DNA from: Scilla litardierei
Lineage: Eukaryota; Streptophyta; Magnoliopsida; Asparagales; Asparagaceae
Direction of reading: 5' to 3'
DNA: 64,000 nt
Assembly: GCA_030789695.1 (NCBI GenBank)
Contig: CM061140.1
Location: 84,444,422-84,508,421, forward strand
Shown here: one piece after another, positions 41,319-53,507 of the stretch
Numbering within the stretch: the stretch's first letter is position 1
Layout of the letters: each line of letters begins with the position of its first letter
The notes under the pieces: generated by a model
The model's input: only the letters and a program-made list of their open reading frames with translations
Told to the model about the DNA's origin: nothing
Database searches by the model: none
Position numbers and translations under genes: made by a program

Positions 41319-43735
41319 GTGTGATTTTGGTGTGCACATTTCCTGCACGAGTCCTCTTTGACTCAGGTGCATCGATGTGCATTATTTCCCGGAGCTTCGT
41401 GGAGAAGCATTCCTTGACAACGTCCCCTCTTCTGAAGAGTTGGAATATCGTCACAGGAAATGGCGTGGTCTCGGTGCATCTTGGTTGCAATTCTTGCTCG
41501 TTGGTGGTCTGTGGACATGAGCTTTACGCTGATTTCATTGTCCACGACATCATCAACTATGATGCGGTCCTTGGGATGGATTGGCTTGCGAGCTTCTATG
41601 CTACGATCGACTGTCGGGGGAAGAAGGTGGTGTTCGAGATTCCCGGACATCCAGTATTTGAGTTCAATCGAGGTAGCAGTTCGCTTGGTCCTGTCAGATT
41701 TCGGGCCAGGCCAGTGGATATTGTGGCTATCCAGATGGAGCTGGAGAGGCCAGTGGTCGTGCGGGACTTCGATGACGTCTTCCCCGAGGAGATGTCTGGA
41801 TTGCCACCCGATCGAGCTCTCGAATTTTCTATTGATCTTATTCCGGAAGCGCAGCCGATTTCGAAGGCGCCATATCGTATGGCTCCAGCAGAGTTGGAGG
41901 AATTGCGGAAGCAGCTGGATGAGCTTTTGTAGAAGGGTTATATCAATCCTAGTGTGTCTCCGTGGGGAGCACCGGTGCTACTGGTAAAGAAGGATGGTTC
42001 GCGTCGCATGTTCGTGGACTACAGGGAGCTGAATGCGGTGACCATCAAGAATAAATACACGTTGCCTCACATCGATGATATTTTTGATCAGCTTGGAGGT
42101 TCGAGGGTGTTTTCGAAGTTGGATCTGAGGAGTGGTTATCATCAGCTGAAGGTGAAGAAGGAAGATGTTCCGAAGACAGCATTCAGGACGAAGTATGGAC
42201 ATTACGAGTTTGTGGTTATACCATTCGGTGTAACCAATGCACCCGTAGTTTTCATGAATCTGATGAATCTGATCTTCTATGACTTTTTAGATAAGTTTGT
42301 CGTTATCTTTATTGACGACATTCTGATCTATTCAAAGTTGGAGGAGGAGCATGCCTCGCACTTGAAGACAGTATTGGAGATTTTGAGGAGGCATCGTTTG
42401 TATGCTAAGTTTTTGAAGTGCGAGTTTTGGCTGGACCGAGTTTCTTTTCTGGGGCATGTGGTGTCTGGAGATGGTATTTCAGTGGATCCCGAGAAGATCA
42501 GGGCCATCATAGAGTGGCCTGTTCCGCAGCCAGCTTCTGAGATCCGGAGTTTCTTTGGGCTTGCTGGTTATTATCGGCGCTTCATTAAGGACTTTTCTCG
42601 TATTGCTGAGCCGATGACCAGTTTGACGCGGAAGGATGTACCTTTTGTTTGGTCGGGTGATTGTGAGAATGCCTTTGGTGTTCTGAGGGAGAGATTGACG
42701 ACTGCCCCTATTCTTGTTGTGCCTGATCGCAGTGGTGGGTTCGAGATCTTTTGCGATGCTTCTGGCAAGGGTCTCGGTTGTGTGTTGCATCAGCACGGGC
42801 ATGTTGTGGCATATGCTTCGCGTCAGCTCAAGACTCATGAGAAGAATTACCCGACGCACGATTTGGAGTTGGCTGATGTCGTGTTTGCGCTCAAGATTTG
42901 GAGGCACTTCCTGCTGAGTGAGAAAGTGAAGATCTTCACCGATCACAAAAGCTTGAAGTAAATTTTTACTCAGAAGGAGCTCAACATGCGACAGCGTCGA
43001 TGGTTGGAGCTCATGGGGGATTATGAGATTGATTTGCAATATCACCCCGGCAAGGTGAATGTGGTTCCGGATGCACTGAGTAGGCTTCCAGCGGTGATGT
43101 TGTTGACTTCGCAGTGGAGATTGCAGCAGGATTTTTGCAAGTCTGGTGTGGAGATTGTTCTTCCTGGAGAGTCCTCTTTGTTGATGAGTATGCAGATTCA
43201 GTCGACGATCGTGGATAGGATCAAGGCTGGCCGGGCTGAGGATCCGAATCTGGTGAAGATTCGGGAGCAGGTAGAAGCCGGTCTGCGGACTGACTTTTTG
43301 ATTCATGAGGATGGCTTGCTGAGATATGGAGCCAGGCTGTGTGTGCCAGCTGGGGATATCAGAGATGAATTGTTGGTGGAGGCACACAGTTCGTCGTATT
43401 CGGTGCATCCTGGTGGCACCAAGATGTACAAGGATCTTCGTCTGAATTTTTGGTGGCATGGTATGAAGAGGAGTATGGCTCGGAGTGTAGCCAAGTGCTT
43501 GGTTTGCCAGCAAGTGAAGGCGGAGCATCAGCGTACGGCAGGGTTGCTACAACCGCTTCCGATTCTGGAGTGGAAGTGGCAACACATCACTATGGATTTC
43601 GTAACTGGACTACCTCGGAGTCCGAAGCAGAATGACGTGATTTGGGTGATCGTAGATCGATTGACCAAATCCGCGCACTTTATTCCATTCCGAGTAGGAC
43701 AGTCCACTGAGGCGCTAGCGAGGAGATACATGGAG
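41319..43735 (+). pseudogene. G1 pol: protease, RT, RNase H, integrase N-terminal half
   Basis: A single frame with stops at 41930 (TAG) and 42959 (TAA). The protease active site [13 protein letters not shown] is near 41360. The RT shows [16 protein letters not shown] near 41870, [13 protein letters not shown] near 42120 and [10 protein letters not shown] near 42308 (catalytic DD). The RNase H region begins [17 protein letters not shown] near 42750 and includes IFTDHKSLK near 42930. The integrase zinc-binding part (HSSSYSVHPGGTKMY, then CLVCQQVKAEHQ) is at 43385-43530, and the first catalytic Asp lies in [13 protein letters not shown] near 43580. It ends at the candidate donor at 43736. One residue of KKKDGSRR is deleted. 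Confidence 0.92.
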
Positions 43736-43806
43736 GTAAATTCTTTTACTCTCAATTTCTATTTCCTTTTCCTAGTTTAGATAGTGGTGTAATGTGGATC
43801 GTGCAG
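43736..43806 (+). other. Candidate intron 2 of G1 (within integrase)
   Basis: 71 bp, GTAAATTC to GTGCAG, T-rich. It splits the integrase core between the first and second catalytic Asp. Removing it is phase 0 and restores continuity (YME to [11 protein letters not shown]). The length is exactly 71 bp in G2 and G3 as well. Confidence 0.65.
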
Positions 43807-44532
43807 GAGATCGTACGACTTCACGGAGTCCCTGTGAGTATCGTGTCGGACAGAGACACGAGGTTCACATCTCAGTTCTGGCAGAGTTTTTAGAAGAGTT
43901 TGGGTATGCGTCTGAGTTTCAGCACGGCGTACCATCCACAGACAGATGGCCAGTCCAAGAAGACGATTCAGATCTTGGAGGACATGCTTAGGGCGTGCAT
44001 GTTGGATTTCAAGGGTTCATGGGAGGACCATCTACATCTGGTAGAGTTTTCCTACAACAACAGCTTCCAGGCGAGTATTGGCATGGCGCCTTTCGTCGCG
44101 CTGTATGGGAGGAAATGTCGATCGCCATTGAGTTGGGATGACATTGGTGATCGGGAGCTGTTGGGACATGAGATGATTGTGGAGACCGTGGATGTTGTCA
44201 GGAACATTCGAGAGAGGTTGAGAATTGCTCAGGACCGTTTTAAGCATTGGGCGGATGCTAAATGCCGTCCTTTGGAGTTTTAGCCTGGCGACCATGTGTT
44301 TCTGAAGATTTCCCCGAATCGTGGAGTGATTCGCTTTGGGAAGCGAGGGAAGTTGAGCCCGCGATACATTGGACCGTTTGACGTTTTGGAGAGAGTTGGT
44401 GAGGTAGCCTACCGCTTGGCCTTGCCACCATCTTTAGAGGGAGTTCACAATGTTTTCCATGTGTCGCAGCTTCGTCGATGCATTAGCGATCCATCTCATG
44501 CTGTGGATTTCTCGGAGATTACCGTTCGCCCT
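43807..44532 (+). pseudogene. G1 integrase C-terminal part, cut by G2
   Basis: Second catalytic Asp in [13 protein letters not shown] near 43850. The expected catalytic Glu in the QTDGQSER motif is Lys here (QTDGQSKKTIQ, near 43941), so the DDE triad is destroyed. Stops lie at 43891 and 44281. The C-terminal SH3-like part, [22 protein letters not shown], is near 44350. Coding stops at the GCCCT duplication (44528-44532) where G2 begins and resumes at 54202. Confidence 0.9.
44528..44532 (+). other. Target site duplication GCCCT (left copy) of G2
   Basis: GCCCT directly before TGTCACGCC at 44533 and again at 54197-54201 after GTTACA. It fixes the ends of G2. Confidence 0.96.
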
Positions 44533-44875
44533 TGTCACGCCCCGCTTCCCTAAAATGGAGGCGAGACGTGAAGAGGTCCGCACGAGAGTGGAGCTGTGAA
44601 GCCCCAAACCTGATAAGCGTCAATAAAACATAAGCAGGTCTCTGTAACCACAACGGAACAACAATAATAACACAAAGAGAGACTGAAATAAAATCCCATA
44701 TCTCATAAATTGTCCAACAAGAATATAAGTCCAACATCCAGAAAAGCCACCAGGCTAAAAGAAAGAGTCTAAAGGCCCAGAACAAGGCCAACAAAACAAC
44801 AACATAACAAAGTATAAGTGCCACGCACCGACAACAAAACAGCAGTCTAAACAAAAGGAAAACACAACGAAGACA

Positions 44876-44983
44876 CTAGGACTGGTCCCCAGTGTCCACG
44901 TACTCCCCGTCAAACACAAGCTCGGGCTCAGCGTCCGCAAACACCTCGTCCTCAACAAGGTACTCAGGCTCAGGATCTAACAT
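44876..44983 (-). CDS. Acidic 35-codon small ORF in the G2 3' LTR
   Basis: ATG at 44983 to TAG at 44878-44876, starting MLDPEPEYLVEDEV and ending DTGDQS. It matches the ORFs at 52229-52122, 58238-58345 and, more distantly, 39470-39580. In this 3' LTR copy it would fall near the end of the element transcript. Coding is unproven. Confidence 0.4.
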   Translation of the reverse strand: MLDPEPEYLVEDEVFADAEPELVFDGEYVDTGDQS

Positions 44984-46213
44984 GTGTCACCCAAAAGAGT
45001 AAAGGGGCACATGTCAGCAAGTCTAAAAGACTTGGGCAAGGAAACTGAAAGTAAGGCAACTAGCAACCTAGCAGTTATAGTATGCATGACATGGCAGTTA
45101 TAACATGAGTGCATAATCAAGACATGGTAAGACAATTTGTACGAGAGAACAATCATCGGGACAAGACAAAAGTAGCCAAGCTACTATCAATCTCAATCAA
45201 TTCACGTTTCACGTTGTTTTGTAGATGTTTACGCCCTTCAGCTGAATGGTACAACATTCACGCCGATCGGCACTAAACACTACCCCACCCCAGAGTTTAC
45301 GCCTTACAACTGCAGTTGTTGATCGGGCAGACTCCCAGTTGAATGGCTGCTTAACCCTTACCCCATCCCACACGTAAACAAGCTAGGGTCCATGTACATG
45401 AGCCCAGCAAGTGAGCCAGGGTTGCCCCGCACGGGAGCTTGTTTCTTAGTTCACAATTCAATATCGAGCGTTGGGGTTAGCAACTCATTATGCTCGCTTC
45501 TGGTCACGAGCCAGGAATACAAGTATTGTAGCGATGCTACGCAATCACGGGATCACTTAAAGAATGCAATGACATGATAATTAATTCGCGTACCGTTAAT
45601 GGAATTTAAACATGACATGGTAATTGTGCAACATGATATATGTCGGAACTAGCTTCGTTGTCCAGCTAGTTCCTAAATTTGCGCCTAGGCGAGTATCATT
45701 TCGTCGCCTAGCCTCTTTTACGCCTACAACAATCAAAATGGCCTAAAACATGGCCTAAACCCTAAGTGGCAAGTTTCACTTGCCTAGTACCGGGGATGAC
45801 GATTACGAAGGTTCGCCTCGCGGATGCTAATTTACGGGGGAAATCGCTGTTATGGGGAAACAATCATCAAACAACATGAAATTTCATTAGGGTTTAATAA
45901 AAATACAAATAGGTTATGAAAACATCGAGAGATCGATTTCTTACCGAGAGCAGGCGGAAGAAACACTCCGGAGAACCCTAGGACCAGATCTGGAAACAAA
46001 TGGAGAAGTTTGGAGAGTTAGGGTTTTGGGGGGATTTTGGGGATTTGGTGAGATTTTGGGGAAGATGAGAGGTAGAATGAGTTGATGGAGGGTTTAGATG
46101 ATGGATCTAGGGCTTGGGATGAAGGAATAATGCTTGGTGGAAGATGGGGGCTCAATGGGGGAGAAACTAGGGTTTTGGGTCGAGTGGAGGAGGAAGAAAA
46201 CGTTTGGGAGGGG

Positions 46214-46221
46214 TATAAATA
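46214..46221 (-). promoter_or_regulatory. TATA-like box, G2 3' LTR
   Basis: TATAAATA on plus, TATTTATA on minus, just downstream (minus sense) of the inverted-repeat array. Confidence 0.5.
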
Positions 46222-46261
46222 GGTTGGGCTGGCGGCTGCCCAGAAATTAGGGTTTTAACAC

Positions 46262-46680
46262 AGATTAGTCGGTCAAAGAGCAACCACTGACCGACTAGTT
46301 TGGCAACTAGTCGGTCGGTCGACCAACGCAGACCGACTAAGTGTAAACAGTAACTTCTGAACGAAAATAGGATTTAGATTTAGTCGGTCCATGAACAAAT
46401 ACTGACCGACTAGTTTGACATCTAGTCGGTCGGTGAACGTTTTTAGACCGACTAAGAGTAAACAGTACTGATACTAAAATTTAGATGATGTGTTAGTCGG
46501 TTAAAGAAGCATTACCGACCGACTAGTTTGCAACCTAGTCGGTCAACCAACGTTCTTAGACCGACTAACGATAAACAGTAACTCCTGAACAATTTAGAAA
46601 GCCAACTAGTCGGTCCAAGAAGGATTGACGACCGACTGGATCGTCATCTAGTCGGTCGGTGCCCCTTCTCATACCGGCTA
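46262..46680 (-). repeat. ACTAGTCGGTC inverted-repeat array, G2 3' LTR
   Basis: Repeated GACCGACTAG and CTAGTCGGTC half-sites in opposite orientation, several separated by 7-10 bases. Same motif as in G1 but different spacing and neighbours. Confidence 0.9.
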
Positions 46681-46950
46681 ACGTGCACCAAAAGTTCCGA
46701 TACGGAGCGCGGAGCTTCGGGATCGATTCCTAAGACTCCTAGGCTTGATCTAATAGTAAGATACGACCGTTATGAAGCCCGTCATGAATGACATACTTTG
46801 AAATCGACGATCCTAAAGAAGAAACGAGAAAACACGACGAAACGATCGAAAATGAAAGTTACGGAGACGAAAACCACACATGAGGAGAAAATCCACCAAA
46901 ACATATATTATATTATAATAAATCCAGATACATGAAAAGCAGTCGTTACA

Positions 46951-46963
46951 TCCTCCCCAACTT
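46951..46963 (-). other. Polypurine tract of G2
   Basis: On the minus strand AAGTTGGGGAGGA immediately precedes the 3' LTR. The same tract lies before the LTRs at 37572, 54425 and 63520. Confidence 0.85.
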
Positions 46964-46996
46964 AAGAAAAATTCCGTCCTCGGAATTTCCAAACAC

Positions 46997-47899
46997 TCAC
47001 GTGTCCGGAAACAAAAGTGGGAAACGCTCTCGCATCTCATCCTCATTCTCCCAAGTAGACTCTCCAGGTGAGCCTTGTCGCCACATCACCCTCACAAGAT
47101 TGACAATCTTGTTCCGAAGCGATTTCTGACGCCTGTCCAGAATCTGCACTGGATGCTGGTCATACGTCATATCGGGGCGAACGGTAATCTCCGAAAAATC
47201 CACAGCATGAGTTGGATCGCTAATGTATCGACGAAGCTGCGACACATGGAAAACATTGTGAACTCCTTCCAAAGATGGCGGCAAGGCCAAGCGATACGCT
47301 ACCTCGCCAACCCTCTCCAAAATGTCAAACGGTCCAATGTATCGCGGGCTCAACTTCCCTCGCTTCCCGAAACGAATCACACCGCGATTCGGGGAAATCT
47401 TCAAGAACACATGGTCGCCCGGCTGAAACTCCAAAGGACGACGTTTAGCATCCGCCCAATGCTTAAAACGATCCTGAGCAATCCTCAACCTCTCCCGAAT
47501 ATTCCTGACGATATCCACGGCCTCCACGATCATCTCAGGTCCCAACAGCTCCCGATCACCAACGTCATCCCAACTCAATGGCGATCGACATTTCCTCCCA
47601 TAAAGAGCGGCGAAAGGCGCCATGCCAATACTCGCCTGGAAGCTGTTGTTGTAAGAAAACTCTACCAGATGTAGATGGTCATCCCACGAACCCTTGAAAT
47701 CCAACATGCACGCCCTCAGCATGTCTTCCAAAATCTGAATCGTCCTCTCGGACTGGCCATCCGTCTGCGGATGGTACACCGTGCTGAAACTTAGACGCGT
47801 ACCCAAGCTCTTCTGCAAACTCTACCAGAACTGAGATGTGAACCTCATGTCTCGGTCAGACACGATACTCACGGGGACTCCATGAAGTCGCACAACCTC
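46997..47899 (-). pseudogene. G2 integrase C-terminal part and chromodomain-like tail
   Basis: 301 codons after candidate intron 2, with one TAG at 47824-47822 (CAG in sibling context). Second catalytic Asp in VSDRDMRFTSQFW near 47855, and catalytic Glu present in QTDGQSERTIQ near 47760. The SH3-like part and [20 protein letters not shown] precede the tail MTYDQHPVQILDRRQKSLRN, then NLVRVMWRQGSPGESTWENE, which has the spacing of a Tekay-type chromodomain. Such tails can guide integration to heterochromatin. It ends with TGA at 46997. Confidence 0.9.
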
Positions 47900-47970
47900 C
47901 TGCACGATTCACGTTACATCACCATCCAAACTAGGAAAAGGAAATAAAACGGAGAGTAAAAGAATTTTAC
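47900..47970 (-). other. Candidate intron 2 of G2 (within integrase)
   Basis: 71 bp on the minus strand, GTAAAATTC to CGTGCAG, phase 0, same site as in G1 and G3. Confidence 0.65.
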
Positions 47971-50390
47971 CTCCATATATCTCCTCGCTAGCGCCTCAGT
48001 GGACTGTCCCACCTGGAATGGAATAAAGTGCGCGGATTTGGTCAACCGATCCACGATCACCCAAATCGCGTCATTCTGCTTCGGACTCCGAGGTAGTCCA
48101 GTCACGAAATCCATAGTGATGTGTTGCCATTTCCACTCTGGAATCGGAAGCGGTTGTAGCAACCCGGCCGTACGCTGATGCTCCGCCTTCACCTGCTGGC
48201 AAACCAAGCACTTGGCCACACTCCGAGCCACACTCCTCTTCATGCCATGCCACCAAAAATTCAAACGAAGATCCTGGTACATCTTGGTGCCACCAGGATG
48301 CACAGAATACGGCGAACTGTGTGCCTCCACCATCAACTCCTCTCTAATATCCCCAGCTGGCACACACAACCTGGGTCCAAACCTCAGCGAGCCATCCTCA
48401 TGAATCAAAAAGTCAGTCCGCAGACCGGCTTCCACCTGCTCCTGAATCTTCACCAGCTTCGGATCCTCAGCCTGGCCAGCCTTAATCCGATCCACGATCG
48501 TCGACTGTACCTGCATGTACATCAACGAAGAAGCCTCCCCAGGAAGGACAATCTCCACGCCAGACTCGCAAAAATCCTGCTGCAATCTCCACTGCGAGGT
48601 CAAAATCATCACCGCTGGAAGCCAACTCAGCGCATCTGGAACCACATTCACCTTGCCAGGGTGAAACTGCAAATCTATCTCATAATCCGCCATAAGCGCC
48701 AACCATCGACGATGTCGCATGTTGAGCTCCTTCTGAGTGAAAATATACTTCAAGCTTTTGTGATCGGTGAAAATCTTCACTTTCTCACTCAGCAGGAAGT
48801 GCCTCCAGATCTTAAGAACGAACACAACGGCAGCTAACTCCAAGTCATGTGTCGGGTAATTCTTCTCATGAACCTTAAGCTGACGAGACGCAGACGCCAC
48901 AACATGCCCATGCTGATGCAACACACAACCGAGACCCTTGCCAGAAGCATCGCAAAAGATCTCAAATCCACCGCTGCGATCTGGCACAACAAGAATAGGG
49001 GCAGTCGTCAACCTCTCCTTCAGAATACCAAAAGCACTCTCACAATCACCCGACCAAACAAAAGCAACATCCTTCCGCGTCAACCTGGTCATCGGCTCAG
49101 CAATACGGGAAAAGTCCTTAATGAATCACCGATAGTAACCAGCAAGTCCAAGGAAACTCCGAATCTCAGACGCAGACGACAGAACAGGCCACTCCCTGAT
49201 GGCCCTAATCTTCTCGGGATCCACTGAGATACCATCTCCAGTCACCACATGCCCGAGAAAATCAACTCTATCCAGCCAAAACTCGCACTTCGAAAACTTA
49301 GCATATAAACGATGCTTCCTCAAAATCTCCAACACCGTCCTTAAGTGCGAGGCATGCTCTTCCTCCGACTTCGAGTAGATCAGAATGTCGTCAATAAAGA
49401 TAACGACAAACTTATCCAAAAAGTCGTAGAAAATCAGGTTCATCAGATTCATGAAAACTGCGGGCGCGTTAGTTACGCCGAAAGGCATAACCACAAACTC
49501 ATAGTGTCCATACTTCGTCCTGAACGCTGTCTTCGGAACATCTCCCTTCTTCACCTTCAACTGATGGTAACCACTCCTCAAATCCAATTTAGAAAACACC
49601 CTCGAACCTCCAAGCTGATCAAAAATATCATCGATGCGAGGCAACGGGTATTTATTTTTAATGGTCACCGCATTCAACTCCCGATAGTCCACGCACATGC
49701 GACGCGAACCATCCTTCTTCTTTACCAGCAACACCGGTGCTCCCCACGGAGACACGCTAGGATTAATATAACCCTTCTGCAAAAGCTCATCCAACTGCTT
49801 CCGCAACTCTTCCAATTCTGCAGGTGCCATACGATACGGCGCCTTCGAAATCGGCTGCGAACCTGGAACAAGATCGATAGAAAATTCTAGGGCTCGATCA
49901 GGTGGCAAACCAGACATCTCCTCGGGGAAGACGTCACCAAAATCGCGCACCACAGCTGGCCACTCCAGCTCCATCCGCATAGCCACAACCTCCACCGGCC
50001 TGGCCTGAAACCTGACAGGACCAAGCGAACTGCTACCACGACTGAATTCAAATACTGGATGTCCTGGAATCTCAAACACCACCTTCTTCCTTCGACAGTC
50101 GATCGTAGCATATAAGCTCGCAAGCCACTCCATCCCAAGAACTGCATCATAGTTGATGATGTCGTGGACAATGAAATCAGCGAAAAGCTCATGTCCACAG
50201 ACCACCAACGAGCAAGAATTGCAACCACGATGCACCGAGACCACGCCATTCCCTGTAACGATATTCCAACTCTTGGGAAGAGGGGACGTCGACAAGGAAT
50301 GCCTCTCCACGAAGCTCCGAGAAATAATGCACATCGATGCACCAGAGTCAAAGAGGACTCGTGCAGGAAATGTGCAAACCAAAACCACAC
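47971..50390 (-). pseudogene. G2 pol: protease, RT, RNase H, integrase N-terminal half
   Basis: 2420 bp in one frame with a single stop, TGA at 49128-49126, in YYR-stop-FIKDF of the RT thumb/connection. Protease [13 protein letters not shown] starts at 50349. RT shows [13 protein letters not shown] near 49590 and [10 protein letters not shown] near 49398. RNase H is at about 48960-48680 ([17 protein letters not shown], then IFTDHKSLK). The integrase zinc module with CLVCQQ is at about 48330-48190, and [13 protein letters not shown] is near 48130. In line with chromoviruses, protease to integrase form one polyprotein. With one stop in this exon it is nearly intact. Confidence 0.93.
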
Positions 50391-50503
50391 CTAACAATCA
50401 ATTAACAATCAAACCCTAGTCCAACAAACAACCATGTTCAAGCAAACAACGTAATCTAACAATCAAAACCAGCTAGGAAAGTAACAGCTAGATTGAGGAT
50501 TAC
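50391..50503 (-). other. Candidate intron 1 of G2 (gag/protease junction)
   Basis: 113 bp on the minus strand, GTAATCC to GATTGTTAG, phase 1. Exon lengths of 1132 and 2420 bp on its two sides are identical in G3. If unspliced, gag ends with a TGA about 12 codons into it. Confidence 0.62.
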
Positions 50504-51635
50504 CTGCGATAACCTCATCCACAGCCTCGCTCTCCACAGCGGTCATCAGAAAAGCCTGCTTCCTCGACGGAACAGCCTGCTGAAAAGCCTGCCTCTGCGG
50601 AACAAGAGCTGCTCCACGACCAGCAGGAACAGACGCTCGCTGCTGCAACGGCTGAGCTGCAACAGGTGCCCTCCGCAGCGGACCCGCATGCCGACAATCC
50701 TTCGCGACATGGGAAGCATCACCACAAACCAGACACTGGCCCAAAAACTTCCGACACTGATCTTTAATGTGGCCAGGCTTGCCGTAGAAATGGCAAGTCT
50801 TCAGAATAGGCCCTCCTGGCCTCTTAAACTGAGCGGACTGATTAGGCCTGAATCCAGGTCTAACCACAGCTCTCGCCTGCTCCATAGGCCTCTTCCCAGC
50901 ACCAACAACAGACCCCCTCCTCTGGTTCACGAGCAGCTCCTGCCTCTTGGCTGCTACTAGAACCTTCTGATAAGACTCCCGGTCAGAAGAGGTCACAAAA
51001 CTCTGGAGCTCCGAAGCAAGTCCCTGTAGGAACCTCTGAGCTCTCTCCTCAGCGTCCTGCACCATCTTTGGTGCAAACCGACTCAGCCTCATGAACTCTT
51101 GGTGATACAGGTCCACCGACAAGCTTCCTTGCTTCAAATCGATAAAACGCTGCAGCATCTCTTCTCTGGCAGCTTTCGGGAAGAACTCACCCTCAAATCT
51201 GGCCTTGAAGGTAGCCCAAGCTATCGGCTCCACCAACATCTTCTCTTCCGCATCCCACCAATACCGAGCATTATCCTTGAGTTGCCTCTTCGCCAAATCA
51301 ACCCATCCAGCCGGGGTGATCTTGGCCATCTTCAGATTGTCCTCGATGTTCCGAATCCACTCATCGGCAGCCAGAGGACCCTCAGACCCATCAAAATATG
51401 CTGGACCCAGCTCCCGAAATTGCTTCGCTCCTGGCTCAGAGCGAGGGGCATCCGGAAGAGCCCGGGCAGCTCGAGCAAGTGGAGCATTTTGGACTTGCAG
51501 AAGCACGCCCTGCTGCACTTACATCATCTGCAACATCATCCGCATCATCTCACCGTTGGTGGGTTCCCGCTCAGGCTCCTCATCATGAGGGAGCGCACCA
51601 CTACCTCCACCACGGGTGAATCGCCTTCCTGCCAT
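50504..51635 (-). pseudogene. G2 gag with one in-frame stop
   Basis: 377 codons from ATG at 51635 to the candidate donor. The only stop is TAA at 51521-51519 (codon 39, CAA in G3). The capsid-like core FDGSEGPLAADEWIRNIED and RYWWDAEEKM is intact. The first zinc knuckle reads CHFYGKPGHIKDQC, with the second Cys changed to Tyr. The second knuckle, CLVCGDASHVAKDC, is intact. So RNA packaging may be impaired even without the stop. Start chosen by alignment with G3. Confidence 0.9.
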
Positions 51636-52121
51636 CTAATGACACAGAAAACGAATCAGATTAGACTCATAGCTTATGACTCGGACGTCGAACTCAGTTT
51701 ATTGGACATTCTAATACTATTATCTCTATTCCGATAATCACAGTTACAGAAGGACCTGCATGGGCCACCAACAAAACCTGTCACGCCCCGCTTCCCTAAA
51801 ATGGAGGCGAGACGTGAAGAGGTCCGCACGAGAGTGGAGCTGTGAAGCCCCAAACCCGATAAGCGTCAATAAAACATAAGCAGGTCCCTGTAACCACAAC
51901 GGAACAACAATAATAACACAAAGAGAGACTGAAATAAAATCACATATCTCATAAATTGTCCAACAAGAATATAAGTCCAACATCCAGAAAAGCCACCAAG
52001 CTAAAAGAAAGAGTCTAAAGGCCCAGAACAAGGCCAACAAAACAACAACATAACAAAGTATAGGTGCCACGCACCGACAACAAAACAGCAGTCTAAACAA
52101 AAGGAAAACACAACGAAGACA

Positions 52122-52229
52122 CTAGGACTGGTCCCCAGTGTCCACGTACTCCCCGTCAAACACAAGCTCGGGCTCGGCGTCCGCAAACACCTCGTCCTTA
52201 ACAAGGTACTCAGGCTCAGGATCTAACAT
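52122..52229 (-). CDS. Acidic 35-codon small ORF in the G2 5' LTR
   Basis: ATG at 52229 to TAG at 52124-52122. It differs from the 3' LTR copy by one Glu-to-Lys change (YLVKDEV). In the 5' LTR it lies upstream of gag in the transcript, the position of an upstream ORF. Confidence 0.4.
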   Translation of the reverse strand: MLDPEPEYLVKDEVFADAEPELVFDGEYVDTGDQS

Positions 52230-53092
52230 GTGTCACCCAAAAGAGTAAAGGGGCACATGTCAGCAAGTCTAAAAGACTTGGGCAAGGAAACTGAAAGTAA
52301 GGCAACTAGCAACCTAGCAGTTATAGTATGCATGACATGGCAGTTATAACATGAGTGCACAATCAAGACATGGCAAGACAATTTGTATGAGAGAACAATC
52401 ATCGGGACAAGACAAGAGTAGCCAAGCTACTATCAATCTCAATCAATTCACGTTTCACATTGTTTTGTAGATGTTTACGCCCTTTAGCTGAATGGTACAA
52501 CATTCACGCCGATCGGCACTAAACACTACCCCACCCCAGAGTTTACGCCTTACAACTGCAGTTGCTGATCGGGCAGACTCCCAGTTGAATGGCCGCTTAA
52601 CCCTTACCCTATCACACACGTAAACAAGCCAGGGTCCCTGTACATGAGCCCAGCAAGTGAGCCAGGGTTGCCCCGCACGGGAGCTTGTTTCTTAGTTCAC
52701 AATTCAATATCGAGCGTTGGGGTTAGCAACTCATTATGCTCGCTTCTGGTCACGAGCCAGGAATACAAGTATTGTAGCGATGCTACGCAATCACGGGATC
52801 ACTTAAAGAATGCAATGACATGACAATTAATTCGCGTACCGTTAATGGAATTTAAACATGACATGGTAATTGTGCAACATGATATATGTCGGAACTAGCT
52901 TCGGTGTCAAGCTAGTTCCTAAATTTGCGCCTAGGCGAGTATCATTTCGTTGCCTAGCCTCTTTTACGCCTACAACAAGCAAAATGGCCTAAAACATGAC
53001 CTAAACCCTAAGTGGCAAGTTTCACTTGCCTAGCACCGGGGATGACGATTACGAAGGTTCGCCTCGCGGATGCTAATTTACAGGGGAAATCG

Positions 53093-53190
53093 CTGTTATG
53101 GGGAAACAATCATCAAACAACATGAAATTTCATTAGGGTTTCATAAAAATACAAATAGGTTATGAAATCATCGAGAGATCGATTTCTTAC
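53093..53190 (-). other. Candidate leader intron in the G2 5' LTR
   Basis: 98 bp on the minus strand, GTAAGAAATCG to CATAACAG, AT-rich, conserved in place with G1 and G3. Confidence 0.5.
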
Positions 53191-53459
53191 CGAGAGGAGG
53201 CGAAAGAAACACTCCGGAGAACCCTAGGACCAGATCTGGAAACAAATGGAGAAGTTTGGAGAGTTAGGGTTTTGGGGGGATTTTGGGGATTTGGTGAGAT
53301 TTTGGGGAAGATGAGAGGTAGAATGAGTTGATGGAGGGTTTAGATGATGGATCTAGGGCTTGGGATGAAGGAATAAGGCTTGGTGGAAGATGGGGGCTCA
53401 ATGGGGGAGAAACTAGGGTTTTGGGTCGAGTGGAGGAGGAAGAAAACGTTTGGGAGGGG

Positions 53460-53467
53460 TATAAATA
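53460..53467 (-). promoter_or_regulatory. TATA-like box, G2 5' LTR
   Basis: TATTTATA on the minus strand, between the inverted-repeat array and the leader. This copy would drive the G2 transcript. Confidence 0.5.
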
Positions 53468-53507
53468 GGTTGGGCTGGCGGCTGCCCAGAAATTAGGGTT
53501 TTAACAC

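Larger units (their letters stand above)
44533..46950 (-). repeat. 3' LTR of G2
   Basis: On the minus strand it starts TGTAACGACTGC and ends GGGGCGTGACA. It includes the ACTAGTCGGTC inverted-repeat array (about 46262-46680), TATTTATA (46221-46214), the candidate leader intron (45944-45847) and the small acidic ORF (44983-44876). Confidence 0.95.

Noticed and set aside
47075..49890. Long plus-strand ORFs across G2, and similar antisense ORFs in G1 and G3
   Set aside because: They are shadows of the pol frames. They lack any domain of their own and recur only because the elements are homologous.
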